DNA of 64,000 nt from Paenirhodobacter hankyongi. GTDB taxonomy: Bacteria; Pseudomonadota; Alphaproteobacteria; Rhodobacterales; Rhodobacteraceae. Position 1 is the stretch's first letter, and each line of letters opens with the position of its first letter. Shown piece by piece: positions 36,211 through 46,271 of the stretch. The stretch spans positions 62,001 through 126,000 of the forward strand of contig NZ_RCHI01000005.1 in NCBI RefSeq assembly GCF_003664585.1. The letters run 5' to 3'. Made by a program: the position numbers and the translations under genes. Under the pieces are notes generated by a model that worked only from the letters and a program-made list of their open reading frames with translations, had not been told where the DNA came from and did not search any database.

Positions 36211-36984
36211 ATGAGTCTCAAGGGCAAGACGGCCATCATCACCGGCTCGAATTCCGGTATCGGCCTTGGTGTGGCGCGCGAACTGGCGCGGGCGGGCGCC
36301 GATGTGGTGCTGAACTCCTTCACCGACCGCGACGAGGACCACGCGCTTGCCGCCGAGATCGGCCGCGAGTTCGGCGTGACCGGGCGCTACATCAAGGCCG
36401 ACATGTCGAAGGGCGAGGAGTGCCGTGCCCTGATCGAGCAGGCGGGGGCCTGCGACATCCTGGTGAACAACGCCGGCATCCAGCATGTCGAGCCGATCGA
36501 CACCTTCCCCGCCGCCACCTGGGACCGGATCATCGCGATCAACCTCTCCTCGGCCTTCCACACCACCGCCACGGCGCTGCCGCTGATGCGCAAGGCGGGC
36601 TGGGGCCGGATCGTCAACATCGCCTCGGCGCATGGGCTGACCGCCTCGCCGTTCAAATCGGCCTATGTCGCGGCCAAGCACGGCGTCGTCGGCTTCACCA
36701 AGGTCACCGCGCTCGAGACCGCCGAGGAGCCGATCACCGCGAATGCGATCTGCCCGGGCTATGTGCTGACGCCGCTGGTCGAGGCGCAGATCCCCGACCA
36801 GATGAAGGTGCACAACATGGACCGCGAGACGGTGATCCGCGAGGTCATGCTGACGCGCCAGCCCTCGAAGCAGTTCGCCACCGTCGAGCAGCTCGGCGGC
36901 ACTGCGGTCTTCCTGTGCTCGGAAGCTGCCGCCCAGATCACCGGCACCACGATCTCGGTCGACGGCGGCTGGACCGCCCTCTGA
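36211..36984 (+). CDS. bdhA: 3-hydroxybutyrate dehydrogenase
   Basis: Short-chain dehydrogenase of 257 residues with TGSNSGIG cofactor loop, NNAG, and catalytic Ser139, Tyr152 and Lys156 (YVAAK). The segments HGLTASPFKSAYVAAKHG and ICPGYVLTPLVEAQI are typical of the NAD-dependent D-3-hydroxybutyrate dehydrogenase that interconverts 3-hydroxybutyrate and acetoacetate in polyhydroxybutyrate breakdown. The ATG at 36211 follows CAGGAG. The patatin gene downstream is a frequent neighbour. Confidence 0.88.
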   Translation: MSLKGKTAIITGSNSGIGLGVARELARAGADVVLNSFTDRDEDHALAAEIGREFGVTGRYIKADMSKGEECRALIEQAGACDILVNNAGIQHVEPIDTFPAATWDRIIAINLSSAFHTTATALPLMRKAGWGRIVNIASAHGLTASPFKSAYVAAKHGVVGFTKVTALETAEEPITANAICPGYVLTPLVEAQIPDQMKVHNMDRETVIREVMLTRQPSKQFATVEQLGGTAVFLCSEAAAQITGTTISVDGGWTAL

Positions 36985-36998
36985 TCGCGCGCCGTGAC

Positions 36999-37030
36999 GC
37001 AAGGTGAAACGGGCCTGCCCGTCACCTTGC
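36999..37030 (+). terminator. Hairpin after bdhA
   Basis: GCAAGGTGA (36999-37007) pairs with TCACCTTGC (37022-37030), extended inside by ACGGGC/GCCCGT, giving about 15 paired bases right after the bdhA stop. There is no T-run, and an intergenic repeat element follows at once. Confidence 0.55.
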
Positions 37031-37033
37031 CCT

Positions 37034-37082
37034 AAATACCTCGGGGGGAGTCTGCGCAGCAGACCGGGGGGCCGCGCCCCCC
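37034..37082 (+). repeat. Intergenic repeat element (copy)
   Basis: AAATACCTCGGGGGG, stem GTCTGC-GCA-GCAGAC (37050-37064), then GGGGGGCCGCGCCCCCC (37066-37082). It belongs to the same family as 29125-29264 and 33482-33534, again with a different paired inner stem. Confidence 0.7.
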
Positions 37083-37108
37083 GGCGACGCATCTCGAAAG
37101 GACGACCG

Positions 37109-38158
37109 ATGGAAACGAAGCGGATCAACCTCGCGCTGCAGGGCGGCGGCGCGCATGGCGCCTTCACCTGGGGGGTGCTCGACCGGCTCCTTGACGAGGA
37201 CTGGCTCGAGATCGCGGCGATCTCGGGCACCTCGGCCGGCGCGCTGAACGGTGCGGCGCTGAAGGCGGGGCTTGGCCGGGCCGAGGGCAAGGCTGGCCGG
37301 CGCCATGCGCGCGAGAACCTCGACTGGCTCTGGTCGCAGGTCTCCGAGGTGAACGACCTGCGCCTCGACCGCTGGGTCTCGGCGCTGTTCCCGCAGCCCG
37401 AGGCGATCAACCGCTGGATCGAGGCCTTCGCACCGGCCGCCTGGATGGATCAGCTGACGCGGATGATCTCGCCCTATGACACCGGTCCCTTCTACATCAA
37501 CCCGCTCGAACACATCGTCGAGCGCTTCGAATACGAGCATGTCTGTTCCGAGACCGGCCCGGCCTTCTTCGTCGCCGCCACCAATGTGCGCACCGGCAAG
37601 ATCCGGGTGTTCTCCGGCAAGGAGATCACCGCGAAGGCGATCCTCGCCTCGGCCTGTCTGCCGAACCTGTTCCGCGCGATCGAGTTCTATGACCCGCAGA
37701 CCGGGCAGGGCGAGGCCTTCTGGGACGGCGGTTTCACCGGCAATCCGCCGCTCTTTCCGCTGTTCGAGCCCGAGCTGCCGCGAGACATCGTGATCGTCAA
37801 CATCAACCCGCTCTACCGCGAGGGGGTGCCGAAGACGCCCACGGAAATCGACGAGCGGATCAACGAGATCTCGTTCAACTCTTCGCTCCTGCGCGAGCTG
37901 CGCGCGATCAGCTTCGTGCGCCGGCTGATCTCGGAAAGCCGGCTGGCCGAGGGGGCGATGAAGGATGTGCTCGTCCACATGGTGGCCGACGACAAGACGA
38001 TGACGGGCCTTGGCGCGGCGACCAAGGTCACGCCCACCACCGGCACGCTGAAGCGGCTGAAGGCGGCGGGACAGGACGCGGCGGACCGCTTCCTCGGCCA
38101 GCACGCCGACGCGATCGGTCAGCGTGCCTCGGTCGATCTGGCTGCCTTGTTCGCCTAG
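37109..38158 (+). CDS. Patatin-like phospholipase
   Basis: Protein of 349 residues with the serine/aspartate dyad of patatins: oxyanion loop QGGGAHG (11-17), nucleophile Ser42 in GTSAG and Asp206 in DGGFTG. It is cytoplasmic with no signal peptide. The family hydrolyses lipid esters; beside bdhA it may take part in polyhydroxybutyrate granule metabolism, which is contextual inference. The ATG at 37109 gives the family N-terminus. It overlaps the convergent DUF502 gene by three bases at the stop codons. Confidence 0.85.
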   Translation: METKRINLALQGGGAHGAFTWGVLDRLLDEDWLEIAAISGTSAGALNGAALKAGLGRAEGKAGRRHARENLDWLWSQVSEVNDLRLDRWVSALFPQPEAINRWIEAFAPAAWMDQLTRMISPYDTGPFYINPLEHIVERFEYEHVCSETGPAFFVAATNVRTGKIRVFSGKEITAKAILASACLPNLFRAIEFYDPQTGQGEAFWDGGFTGNPPLFPLFEPELPRDIVIVNINPLYREGVPKTPTEIDERINEISFNSSLLRELRAISFVRRLISESRLAEGAMKDVLVHMVADDKTMTGLGAATKVTPTTGTLKRLKAAGQDAADRFLGQHADAIGQRASVDLAALFA

Positions 38159-38853
38159 GCCGGGAGCCGCGCCGGCTGGGATTTCTCGGCCGGGTAGACA
38201 AGGCCTGCCGAGATGATCAGCTTGGCCGCGTCCTCGACCGACATGTCGAGATAGGTGACCTGGCTTTCCGGCACGAACATCAGAAAGCCTGTGGTCGGGT
38301 TCGGGGTGGTCGGCATGAAGACGGAAATCAGCGGATCGTTCGCCGGGCCGGAGCGCGCGATCTCGCCCTTGGCCCGCGCCGAGACGAAGGCCAGCGCTTT
38401 CGATCCGGTCAACGGGTAATCGACGAGGCAGGCGCGATCGAACTTGGTTTCGCCCTGGGCGAAGACCGTCTCCGCAATCTGCTTCAGCCCGTTGTAGACC
38501 GAGCGCACCACCGGCATCCGGTCGACGAGGCTTTCACCAAAGCGCAGCACCGAGCGGCCGATGATGTTCTTGGCCAGCCAGCCGACGATCACGGTGAAGA
38601 TCAGGAAAAAGATCACGCCGAAGCCGCGGATGTTCACCCCGATGTAGCGTTCGGGCTGGAACTCGGCGGGCACGAAGGGCAGCACCCAGCCGTCGACCCA
38701 GCCCGCGACGGTCCACATCAGGTAGAGCGTCAGCCCGATCGGCGAGATCACCACGAGCCCGGTGAGGAACGAGCCCCGCAACCGGGCCAGAAAACCACGC
38801 TTGCGGGCATGGGCCGCCGTGTGATCCGGATGGGTTTCGGTCGGTTCGGTCAT
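38155..38853 (-). CDS. DUF502 membrane protein
   Basis: Protein of 232 residues. It has two transmembrane helices (about 27-50, SFLTGLVVISPIGLTLYLMW; about 75-97, GFGVIFFLIFTVIVGWLAKN) followed by the soluble DUF502 core (RMPVVRSVYNGLKQIAETVF; VFMPTTPNPTTGFLMFVP). It is widespread and of unknown function. It stands alone, convergent with the patatin gene. Confidence 0.85.
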   Translation of the reverse strand: MTEPTETHPDHTAAHARKRGFLARLRGSFLTGLVVISPIGLTLYLMWTVAGWVDGWVLPFVPAEFQPERYIGVNIRGFGVIFFLIFTVIVGWLAKNIIGRSVLRFGESLVDRMPVVRSVYNGLKQIAETVFAQGETKFDRACLVDYPLTGSKALAFVSARAKGEIARSGPANDPLISVFMPTTPNPTTGFLMFVPESQVTYLDMSVEDAAKLIISAGLVYPAEKSQPARLPA

Positions 38854-38917
38854 GCTGTCCCTCTTGCGTTCGTTCGCCCCTACCTAGGCGCGCGCTGCTG
38901 CCGCCGCAATGCAGGCG

Positions 38918-39828
<911 letters not shown>

Positions 39829-39832
<4 letters not shown>

Positions 39833-40725
39833 GTGGCGATGTCTCCCGAAACATAGCGCGCGGCGGCCTCGAGGGCGCGGGCAAGCGCTGCCTCGCGGCC
39901 AAGCCCGGCGCGTTCTGCCACCAGATGGGCGGCCATGAAAGTGTCGCCCGCGCCGGTGACGCGGGTGACGAGAACGGTGGGCGGGGCGCGGCAGATCACT
40001 GCGGCGCCGCGCGTGCCATCGGCGGCGGCCCGGCCGCCGTCGGTCACGAGGACATGGGCGGCGCCGCGGGCAAGCAGCCCCTCGGCCGCGGCCGTGGCAT
40101 CGGGGAAGTCGGTTCCGCACAGGATGCCGGCCTCCTCGAGATTCACGTAAAGCGTCGCGCCCGGATGGGCGAGAAGCGGGGTCAGGCGGGCGGCCTTGCC
40201 CGGGCTTGCCGGCGCAACGCGCAGATCGGCCCGGGCGAAAAGCGGCGAGCGCGCGATCTCGGCCAGCAGCGCCTCGGTCAGGTTGCCGTCCAGTGCGACG
40301 GGCCCGTCCCAGGGCGCATGCGCGCCGCCAAGCCGGCCGTCCGCCAGCGGGCGCAGGATCTTGTCCCCCGCCGCCTCGAGCGAATGGGCATCTGCCACCG
40401 CCGCCACCAGCCCGTTCGCCCCCTCGATCGCCATGTAGCGGTCGGTGGGCAGGTCGTCCGAGCGGTAGAGAAAGCGGCAGTCGATGCCGTGCAGCTCGGC
40501 CGCGCCGATCAGTTCGGTGCCCTGCGGGTCGCGCCCGATCGCGGTCAGGATCGCCGGACGCAGGCCGAAGCGGGTGAGGGTCATCGCGATGTTCATCGCG
40601 ACACCCCCCGGCAGGCGGATGATCCGCCCGGGCACATCGGCGCCCGCACGCATGTGGACCGGCGCACGGCCGATGATGTCCCACAATACGGAGCCGATGC
40701 AGAGGATGTCTGGTGTCTTGTCCAT
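39829..40725 (-). CDS. psuK: Pseudouridine kinase (PfkB family)
   Basis: PfkB/ribokinase-fold protein of 298 residues: PDILCIGSVLWDIIG at the N-terminus, LPGGVAMNIAMTLTRFG for substrate binding and the C-terminal anion hole and catalytic Asp in RVTGAGDTFMAA. Its coupling to psuG identifies the substrate as pseudouridine. The ATG at 40725 was preferred over a longer frame because the family begins MDKTPDILCIG. Confidence 0.88.
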
Positions 40726-40770
40726 GGCTCTTGGTGCCCTGACGGGGCGCGCGACGCAAGAGGCAGAGGG

Positions 40771-40880
40771 AGGCGCGGCCCGCTGTCCTGCGGGCTCCCC
40801 CCGGCGTATTTCGGCCAGGAACGGCGGGGACAGGCGTTTTCCTGGCGAAAATACTCCCGCCGGAGGCATCCGCCGCTTGC
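40771..40880. repeat. Diverged intergenic repeat pair
   Basis: On the minus strand AAATACGCCGGGGGGA is followed by stem GCCCGC/GCGGGC (40778-40795). On the plus strand AAAATACTCCCGCCGGAGGC starts near 40849. Both are incomplete relatives of the 29125-type elements: the GGGGGCnGCGCCCCC hairpin is missing. They sit between psuK and the rpsB promoter. Confidence 0.5.
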
Positions 40881-40905
40881 CAGCCGGGAGATGGGCGGTT
40901 ATACG
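40877..40905 (+). promoter_or_regulatory. rpsB-tsf promoter
   Basis: TTGCCA (40877-40882), 17-base spacer, TATACG (40900-40905); predicted start near 40912. This places the structured leader at the very 5' end of the message. Confidence 0.55.
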
Positions 40906-40911
40906 GCGCGC

Positions 40912-41018
40912 ACTTCACAGGCGGAGGCGGGCTTTCGGGGGAGACATCCCTGACAGTCCACCGGTTGGGAGAGATCCCTGATCCTCCGCCAAGGCGCAAA
41001 CCGGAAAGGAAATGGAAC
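40912..41018 (+). promoter_or_regulatory. Structured 5' leader of rpsB, possible S2 autoregulatory element
   Basis: A closing helix GGCGGAGG (40920-40927) with CCTCCGCC (40983-40990) encloses two nearly identical mini-hairpins, GGGA-GACA-TCCC (40939-40950) and GGGA-GAGA-TCCC (40967-40978), each followed by TGA. The ribosome binding site (GGAAAGGA) and ATG follow directly. Ribosomal protein leaders often bind their own product; the twin repeated hairpins suggest a protein-binding element. Confidence 0.45.
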
Positions 41019-41774
41019 ATGGCGCTTCCCGATTTCTCGATGCGTCAGCTGCTCGAAGCTGGCGTTCACTATGGCCACCAGACGCAACGCTGGAACCCCC
41101 GCATGGGCGAGTTCATCTATGGCGAGCGCAATGGCATCCACATCATCGACCTGACCCAGACCGTTCCGATGCTGGACGCGGCGCTGCAGGTGGTGCGTGA
41201 CACCGTCGCCAAGGGCGGCCGTGTGCTCTTCGTCGGCACCAAGCGTCAGGCCTCGAAGGCCGTCGCCGAAGCCGCCGAGAAATGCGCGCAGTACTACATG
41301 AACCACCGCTGGCTCGGTGGCACGCTGACCAACTGGAAGACCGTCTCCCAGTCGATCCAGCGCCTGAAGAACATCGACGAGGTTCTGGCCTCGGGCGCCG
41401 AAGGGCTGACCAAGAAGGAACGCCTGCACATGGAACGCGAGCAGACGAAGCTTCAGGCTTCGCTCGGTGGCATCCGTGAAATGGGCGGCCTGCCGGATCT
41501 GCTCTTCGTCATCGACGTGTCGAAGGAAGACCTCGCCATCCTCGAAGCGCAGAAGCTGGGCATCCCGGTCGTGGCCGTGGTCGACACCAACTGCTCGCCG
41601 AAGGGCGTGGATTACGTGATCCCGGGCAACGATGACGCCGCGCGCGCCATCTCGCTCTACTGCGACCTCGTCTCGCGCGCTGCCCTCGACGGCATGACCG
41701 CGCAGATGGGCGCCGCCGGCGTCGACCTCGGTGCTCTCGAAGAGGCGCCGGTCGAGGAAGAAGTCGAGGCCTGA
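41019..41774 (+). CDS. rpsB: 30S ribosomal protein S2
   Basis: Protein of 251 residues. It begins [20 protein letters not shown] and contains [37 protein letters not shown] and [20 protein letters not shown], all diagnostic of bacterial S2. A short acidic tail is present. It forms a conserved operon with tsf, 111 bases downstream, and has a structured leader and good promoter upstream. Confidence 0.98.
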   Translation: MALPDFSMRQLLEAGVHYGHQTQRWNPRMGEFIYGERNGIHIIDLTQTVPMLDAALQVVRDTVAKGGRVLFVGTKRQASKAVAEAAEKCAQYYMNHRWLGGTLTNWKTVSQSIQRLKNIDEVLASGAEGLTKKERLHMEREQTKLQASLGGIREMGGLPDLLFVIDVSKEDLAILEAQKLGIPVVAVVDTNCSPKGVDYVIPGNDDAARAISLYCDLVSRAALDGMTAQMGAAGVDLGALEEAPVEEEVEA

Positions 41775-41784
41775 GGCCTCACCC

Positions 41785-41833
41785 GACGGGGCCGGCGATG
41801 ACGCCTGGCCCCGTCATGTCATTCCGCTGACAT
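41785..41833 (+). terminator. Two hairpins between rpsB and tsf
   Basis: GACGGGGCC/GGCCCCGTC (41785-41815) is followed at once by ATGTCA-TTCCGC-TGACAT (41816-41833). No T-run follows, so they probably act as an attenuator or mRNA-processing/stability element that sets the S2 to EF-Ts ratio. Confidence 0.5.
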
Positions 41834-41885
41834 GACGGCGTGGTTCAACCGCGCCGAGATTCCAAAAGATTTCGAGGAGGCCGAG

Positions 41886-42785
41886 ATGGCGATCACCGCT
41901 GCGATGGTGAAGGAACTGCGCGAGACCACCGGCGCAGGCATGATGGACGCGAAGAAGGCGCTGACCGAGACCGACGGCGACATGGAAGCCGCGATCGACT
42001 GGCTGCGCACCAAGGGCCTGGCGAAGGCCGCGAAGAAGGCTGACCGCGTTGCGGCCGAGGGCCTCGTCGGCGTCGCCGTCGACGGCGGCAAGGGCGTTGC
42101 GGTCGAGCTGAACTCGGAAACCGACTTCGTTGCCAAGAACGCCGACTTCCAGAAGCTCGTCTCGGACATCGCGACCGCCGCGCTGACCGCTGCCGACGTC
42201 GAGGGCCTGAAGGTCGCCGAAGTGAACGGCAAGTCGGTGTCGGAAGCGATCAACGGCGCCATCGCCGTGATCGGCGAGAACATGACCCTGCGCCGCATGG
42301 CCTCGGTCGAGGGTGACGTCGTCGTCTCCTACGTGCACAACGCCGCCGCTCCCGGCATGGGCAAGATCGGCGTTCTCGTGGCGCTGAAGGGCTCGGACAA
42401 CGGCATCGGCAAGCAGATCGCGATGCACATCGCCGCGACCGCGCCGGCCTCGCTCGACGAAGCCTCGCTCGATCCGGCCGTGCTGCAGCGCGAGCTGGAA
42501 GTGCAGACCGCCAAGGCGCTCGAAGAGAACGCGACCTCGGCCAAGCCGAAGCCCGAGCAGGTGATCCACAACAACATCATCCCGGGCCGGATGAAGAAGT
42601 TCCTGGAAGAGAACACCCTTCTCAACCAGAAGTTCGTCATCAACCCGGACCTGACCGTGGCGCAGGCCGCCAAGGAAGCCGGTGTCGAGATCGTCGCCTA
42701 CGAGCGCATCGCCGTCGGCGAAGGCATCGAGAAGAAGGAAGAGGATTTCGCCGCCGAGGTCGCCAAGACCATGGCCGGCGCCTGA
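41886..42785 (+). CDS. tsf: Elongation factor Ts
   Basis: Protein of 299 residues with N-terminal UBA-like domain [24 protein letters not shown], the second signature [12 protein letters not shown] and the core [19 protein letters not shown]. It is the nucleotide-exchange factor for EF-Tu. The ATG at 41886 follows GAGGAGGCCGAG. An upstream in-frame ATG is rejected since the family starts MAITAAMVK. Confidence 0.98.
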   Translation: MAITAAMVKELRETTGAGMMDAKKALTETDGDMEAAIDWLRTKGLAKAAKKADRVAAEGLVGVAVDGGKGVAVELNSETDFVAKNADFQKLVSDIATAALTAADVEGLKVAEVNGKSVSEAINGAIAVIGENMTLRRMASVEGDVVVSYVHNAAAPGMGKIGVLVALKGSDNGIGKQIAMHIAATAPASLDEASLDPAVLQRELEVQTAKALEENATSAKPKPEQVIHNNIIPGRMKKFLEENTLLNQKFVINPDLTVAQAAKEAGVEIVAYERIAVGEGIEKKEEDFAAEVAKTMAGA

Positions 42786-42812
42786 TCCGACCTTTTCGCG
42801 AAAGCGATGCAG

Positions 42813-42837
42813 CGCCGTCCCCCCGGGGGCGGCGTTT
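42813..42837 (+). terminator. tsf terminator
   Basis: CGCCG-T-CCCCC / GGGGG-CGGCG stem with a TTT tail, 27 bases after the tsf stop; one T is bulged. It ends the rpsB-tsf operon. Confidence 0.7.
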
Positions 42838-42922
42838 GCCATTTCAGGGATGAAATCCCCGCCTTTTCAGCGCATTGCAATTCGCGCAGCGCGGAATGCG
42901 CAGGTTCGGCGGGGCGTCGATG

Positions 42923-42969
42923 GCAAAATAAAACGGCCCGGACGAAGTGAAAATGCACCCGTCCGAGCC
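42923..42969 (-). terminator. Terminator of LuxR-type gene
   Basis: Read on the minus strand: GGCTCGGACG (42969-42960), 15-base loop, CGTCCGGGCC (42944-42935) with one mismatch, then GTTTTATTTT. This good intrinsic terminator lies 132 bases beyond the LuxR-type stop codon. Confidence 0.7.
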
Positions 42970-43101
42970 GCGACCGGAAAACCGGTTGGAGCCTTCGCCG
43001 GCAGTATACCCGGCCCTTGCCCCTGTTCCTGGCCGAAGCCACCACTCACGGAACAGTGACAGAAAACCCGAATGTGCAGATTCACGCCAGTCCGGTTTTC
43101 C

Positions 43102-43908
43102 TTACTTAAAGGAAAAATTATCACCGTTGCGTCCGGATGGCGGTGCGGCGCCGTCGATATAGGCACCATCAAAGAAGATCTGCCGCTGCAGCGAGGCCTT
43201 GAGCACCGCCTGCGCGGTGGTCTCGACATCGAGTGCTTCGCGGGCAAGCCGCAGGTGTTTTTCCACCGTGGCGATGGTCAGGCCCATCAGCATGGCGATG
43301 TCGGCGGTAGTCTTGCCGTCGGCCACCCATTCCAGCACTTCGCGCTGGCGCCGGGTCAGCGCGCGATGCGCAGTGATAAAAGGCATGGTCGAGATCCGGA
43401 GATGGGTGATCGAGTTCACCACCATCAGCTCGCGGCCGTGGCGTTCCCAGATCTCGTCAACATCGCTTTGCCGCAACCCGCGCTCGGCGCACAGGCCGAT
43501 GCCGCCCCGCGCCCGGCTGGAGCCGTCGATGAACGAGATCGAATAGCCCGCGCGCACCCCGTGCCGGTGATTGACATCAAGGACATGCAGTTCCTGCGGG
43601 GTCAGCAGGCCGGCGCGGGCGCGCTCCTCGACCCAGCTCCAGGAGCAGGCTCCGACATTCTCGGCCGTCCAGCGCACCATCGGCGCATGCATGAACAGCC
43701 CGCCGCGCAGGAATTCGTTCAGGTAGGGCTCGTCATGGTTCGACAGGATCAGCGTGTCTTCGAGCCGCCCGAGCCCCGCGCCGGTGCGGAAGGGAGTGAA
43801 GGCATAGATCAGCCGGTCGAATCCATAGTTTGACATGAGCTCGCAATGGAGCTCCCAGATCTGTTCAATATCTTGGAGAGAAAGAAGTTTTTCGAGATGA
43901 TTGATCAT
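43102..43908 (-). CDS. LuxR-family regulator with autoinducer-binding-like domain
   Basis: Protein of 268 residues. The N-terminal domain (about 1-180) resembles autoinducer-binding domains: YGFDRLIYAFTPFR, and the tryptophan-rich APMVRWTAENVGACSWSWVE. The C-terminal LuxR helix-turn-helix (about 190-250) is LTRRQREVLEWVADGKTTAD followed by ATVEKHLRLARE. No luxI-type synthase is nearby, so it would be a solo receptor. The start at 43908 follows a weak site. Confidence 0.75.
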   Translation of the reverse strand: MINHLEKLLSLQDIEQIWELHCELMSNYGFDRLIYAFTPFRTGAGLGRLEDTLILSNHDEPYLNEFLRGGLFMHAPMVRWTAENVGACSWSWVEERARAGLLTPQELHVLDVNHRHGVRAGYSISFIDGSSRARGGIGLCAERGLRQSDVDEIWERHGRELMVVNSITHLRISTMPFITAHRALTRRQREVLEWVADGKTTADIAMLMGLTIATVEKHLRLAREALDVETTAQAVLKASLQRQIFFDGAYIDGAAPPSGRNGDNFSFK

Positions 43909-44036
43909 CTGTTTCCCAATTTGCGGTTCTCGCGGCGCCGTGGAAGCGCGGCTTGACGCATCCGTGATACTGGCATGAGGCAAGGTTGCGGTGCAAGCCT
44001 TGTTGCGCCGGGGGAAACAGTGCCATCCGCGATGGC

Positions 44037-45788
44037 TCAGCGCACGGTTTCGCAGCGCGGCTGTGCCAGTGTCTCGCTGGTGAGCGCCGGGGCGAGTGTG
44101 CTCATCGCGTCGAATTGGGTCAGGAAGACCTGGCCGCCAAGCGCGCCGAGCAGACCCGAGCGCAGCAACCGGTCCATCACCGGACCCTTGACCTCGCTCA
44201 GGTGCAGGCAGACGCCGGCATCCGTCAGGCGCGCGTTCACCTCCTCGAGCGCCTCGAGCGCCGAGGCGTCGATGGCGTTGATCGCCGGGCAGTTCAGAAC
44301 GAGGTGACGCACCTCGGGGTCGGCCGCGACAGCGTCGTAGATCATGTCCTCGAGGAAGCGGGCATTGGCGAACCACAGGCTCTCGTCGATGCGGATCGAG
44401 AGCACGTCGGGCGCCAGCACCACGCGGTGGCGGCGGACGTTGCGGAAATGCTCGGTCCCCGGGACCTGGCCGATCACCGCGTAATGCGGCCGCGACGAGC
44501 GCCACAGATGCAGCCCGATCGACAGCGCGACACCGGTGGCGATGCCGGTCTCGACCCCCTCGATCAGGGTGACGACGATCGTCGCGAACATCGCGACGCC
44601 GTCGCTGCGGCTGTAGTGCCAGACCCGGCCAAGCGCACGCAGGTCGATGAGCGAGGCGAGCGCGACGAAGACCGTGGCGGCCAGCGTCGTCTGCGGCAGA
44701 TGGGAAAGCGCCGGCGTCAGCAGCAATGTGGCAAGCGCCATACCGAGGGCGGTGAAGGCGCCTGCCGCCGGGGTGGCGGCGCCGGCGTCGAAATTCACCA
44801 CCGAGCGGGCAAAGCCGCCCGAGATCGGCATGCCGCCCGAGAAGGCCGAGGCGAGGTTGATGCCGCCCTGCGCGATCAGCTCCTGATCCGGGTCGATGCG
44901 CTGGCGCCGTTTCGCGGCGAGGGTCTGGGCGACCGAGATCGTCTCGACATAGCCGATGATGGTGATGAGCAGCGCGGGGAGCGCGAGTTCGCGCCAAAGC
45001 GCGAAGTCGAGCGGGGGCAGCGCGAGGCCGGGCAGGCCCTGCGGCACATGGCCGACGACGGCGAGGCCATACTGCTCGAGGTCAAGGGCCCAGGTGGCCG
45101 CGGTGCTGCCGGCGACGGCGACCAGCGGCGCCGCGCGCGCGAGCACTCCGGCAAGCCGCGGGGGCAGGCCGCGCGCCTCAAGAAAGGGCTTCAACTGATT
45201 GCGTGCCCAATACAAAAAGCCAAGCACAAGGGTCGAGACCAGCACAGTCACCGGTTTGATCCCCCCCAGGTGCTCGAAAAGGCCCAGTGCCATCGGCGGC
45301 AGGGTCTTGGCCTCGACACCGACGCCGAGGAAGTGCTTGATCTGTCCGGCGGCGATCAGGATGCCGGTGGCCGAGATGAAGCCCGAGATCACCGGATGGC
45401 TGAGGAAGGCGGCGATGAAGCCAAGCCGCAAAAGCCCCATGGCGACGAAGATCAGCCCGGAGAGGAAGGCGAGCGCCACCGCTACGCCCAGATATTCGGG
45501 GGTGCCGCGGGCGGCAAGCCCGCCGACGGCGGTCGCGGTCATCAGCGAGATGATGGCGACCGGGCCCACGGCGAGCGTGCGCGAGGTGCCGAGAAGCGTA
45601 TAGGCGAGAAGCGGCGCGATCGAGGCATAAAGCCCGACCTGCGCCGGCAGACCCGCCAGCAGCGCATAGGCCAGCGCCTGCGGGATCAGCATGATGGTGA
45701 CGATCAGCGCCGCCACCAGATCTGCCTCGAACGTCGCGCGGCCGTAGTCGCGCCCCCATGTCAGGATCGGAAAATATCTTTTCAGCAT
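44037..45788 (-). CDS. SulP-family anion transporter with STAS domain
   Basis: Protein of 583 residues. The SulP membrane domain (about 1-420) has LIPQALAYALLAGLPAQVGLY and FSGGMPISGGFARSVVNFDAG; the cytoplasmic STAS domain (about 440-560) has the motif NAIDASALEALEEV. The family transports sulfate, bicarbonate or related anions. As the third gene after a persulfide-dioxygenase-like enzyme and a DUF442 protein it may export or import sulfite/sulfate from sulfide oxidation (inference). It begins 20 bases after the DUF442 gene. Confidence 0.87.
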   Translation of the reverse strand: MLKRYFPILTWGRDYGRATFEADLVAALIVTIMLIPQALAYALLAGLPAQVGLYASIAPLLAYTLLGTSRTLAVGPVAIISLMTATAVGGLAARGTPEYLGVAVALAFLSGLIFVAMGLLRLGFIAAFLSHPVISGFISATGILIAAGQIKHFLGVGVEAKTLPPMALGLFEHLGGIKPVTVLVSTLVLGFLYWARNQLKPFLEARGLPPRLAGVLARAAPLVAVAGSTAATWALDLEQYGLAVVGHVPQGLPGLALPPLDFALWRELALPALLITIIGYVETISVAQTLAAKRRQRIDPDQELIAQGGINLASAFSGGMPISGGFARSVVNFDAGAATPAAGAFTALGMALATLLLTPALSHLPQTTLAATVFVALASLIDLRALGRVWHYSRSDGVAMFATIVVTLIEGVETGIATGVALSIGLHLWRSSRPHYAVIGQVPGTEHFRNVRRHRVVLAPDVLSIRIDESLWFANARFLEDMIYDAVAADPEVRHLVLNCPAINAIDASALEALEEVNARLTDAGVCLHLSEVKGPVMDRLLRSGLLGALGGQVFLTQFDAMSTLAPALTSETLAQPRCETVR

Positions 45789-45808
45789 GGGGGCTTGCGG
45801 CTCATTCT

Positions 45809-46237
45809 TTAGCGCCTTTCAGCGTGCATCCGAAGCAGGGGCACAAGCCCCGTGTGGTCGTATCCGGCCTCGGCGGCAAGGGTGACGATTTCGTCCACCG
45901 GCCGGGTGCCCGCCTGCGACATCGCCCACAGATGCGACGAGCGCGTGCCCGAGCGGCACCAGGCCAGAACCGGCGTCTCGATCACCGCCATCGCCGCCTC
46001 GAACTCGGCGACCAGATCGGGCGTCATCGCGCCCGGGTAATAGGGCAGGTAGTGGAAGGCGAGCCCATGCTCGGCCGCCGCCGCCGCCATCGCCGCGCTG
46101 TCGAGCTCGTCGCCGGCCTCCTCGTCGGGGCGGTTGTCGATCAGCGTGCGGAATCCCATCCGCGCCGCCTCGGCGACATCCTCGAGGGTGATCTGCGGCG
46201 CCACCGCGAATTCCGGTGTGATCTGCCGAACGTCCAT
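45809..46237 (-). CDS. DUF442 / TIGR01244-type phosphatase-like sulfurtransferase
   Basis: Protein of 142 residues with the dual-specificity-phosphatase fold characteristic of DUF442: FRTLIDNRPDEE and the CX5R loop LAWCRSGTRSSHLW with catalytic Cys94 and Arg100 region. In many bacteria this domain is fused to or encoded beside the ETHE1-like metallo-hydrolase and probably transfers sulfur. Here it sits between that enzyme and a SulP transporter. Confidence 0.85.
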   Translation of the reverse strand: MDVRQITPEFAVAPQITLEDVAEAARMGFRTLIDNRPDEEAGDELDSAAMAAAAAEHGLAFHYLPYYPGAMTPDLVAEFEAAMAVIETPVLAWCRSGTRSSHLWAMSQAGTRPVDEIVTLAAEAGYDHTGLVPLLRMHAERR

Positions 46238-46271
46238 CTGTCTCTCCTGCTCGACCGGAGTGCCGGCCGGG

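Larger units (their letters stand above)
42786..43101. other. 316-base gap with two opposing terminators
   Basis: No gene recognised. It holds the tsf terminator on the plus strand and, further right, the terminator of the minus-strand LuxR-type gene. The remaining 130 bases next to the LuxR stop show only ACCGGTT-type short palindromes. Confidence 0.6.
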
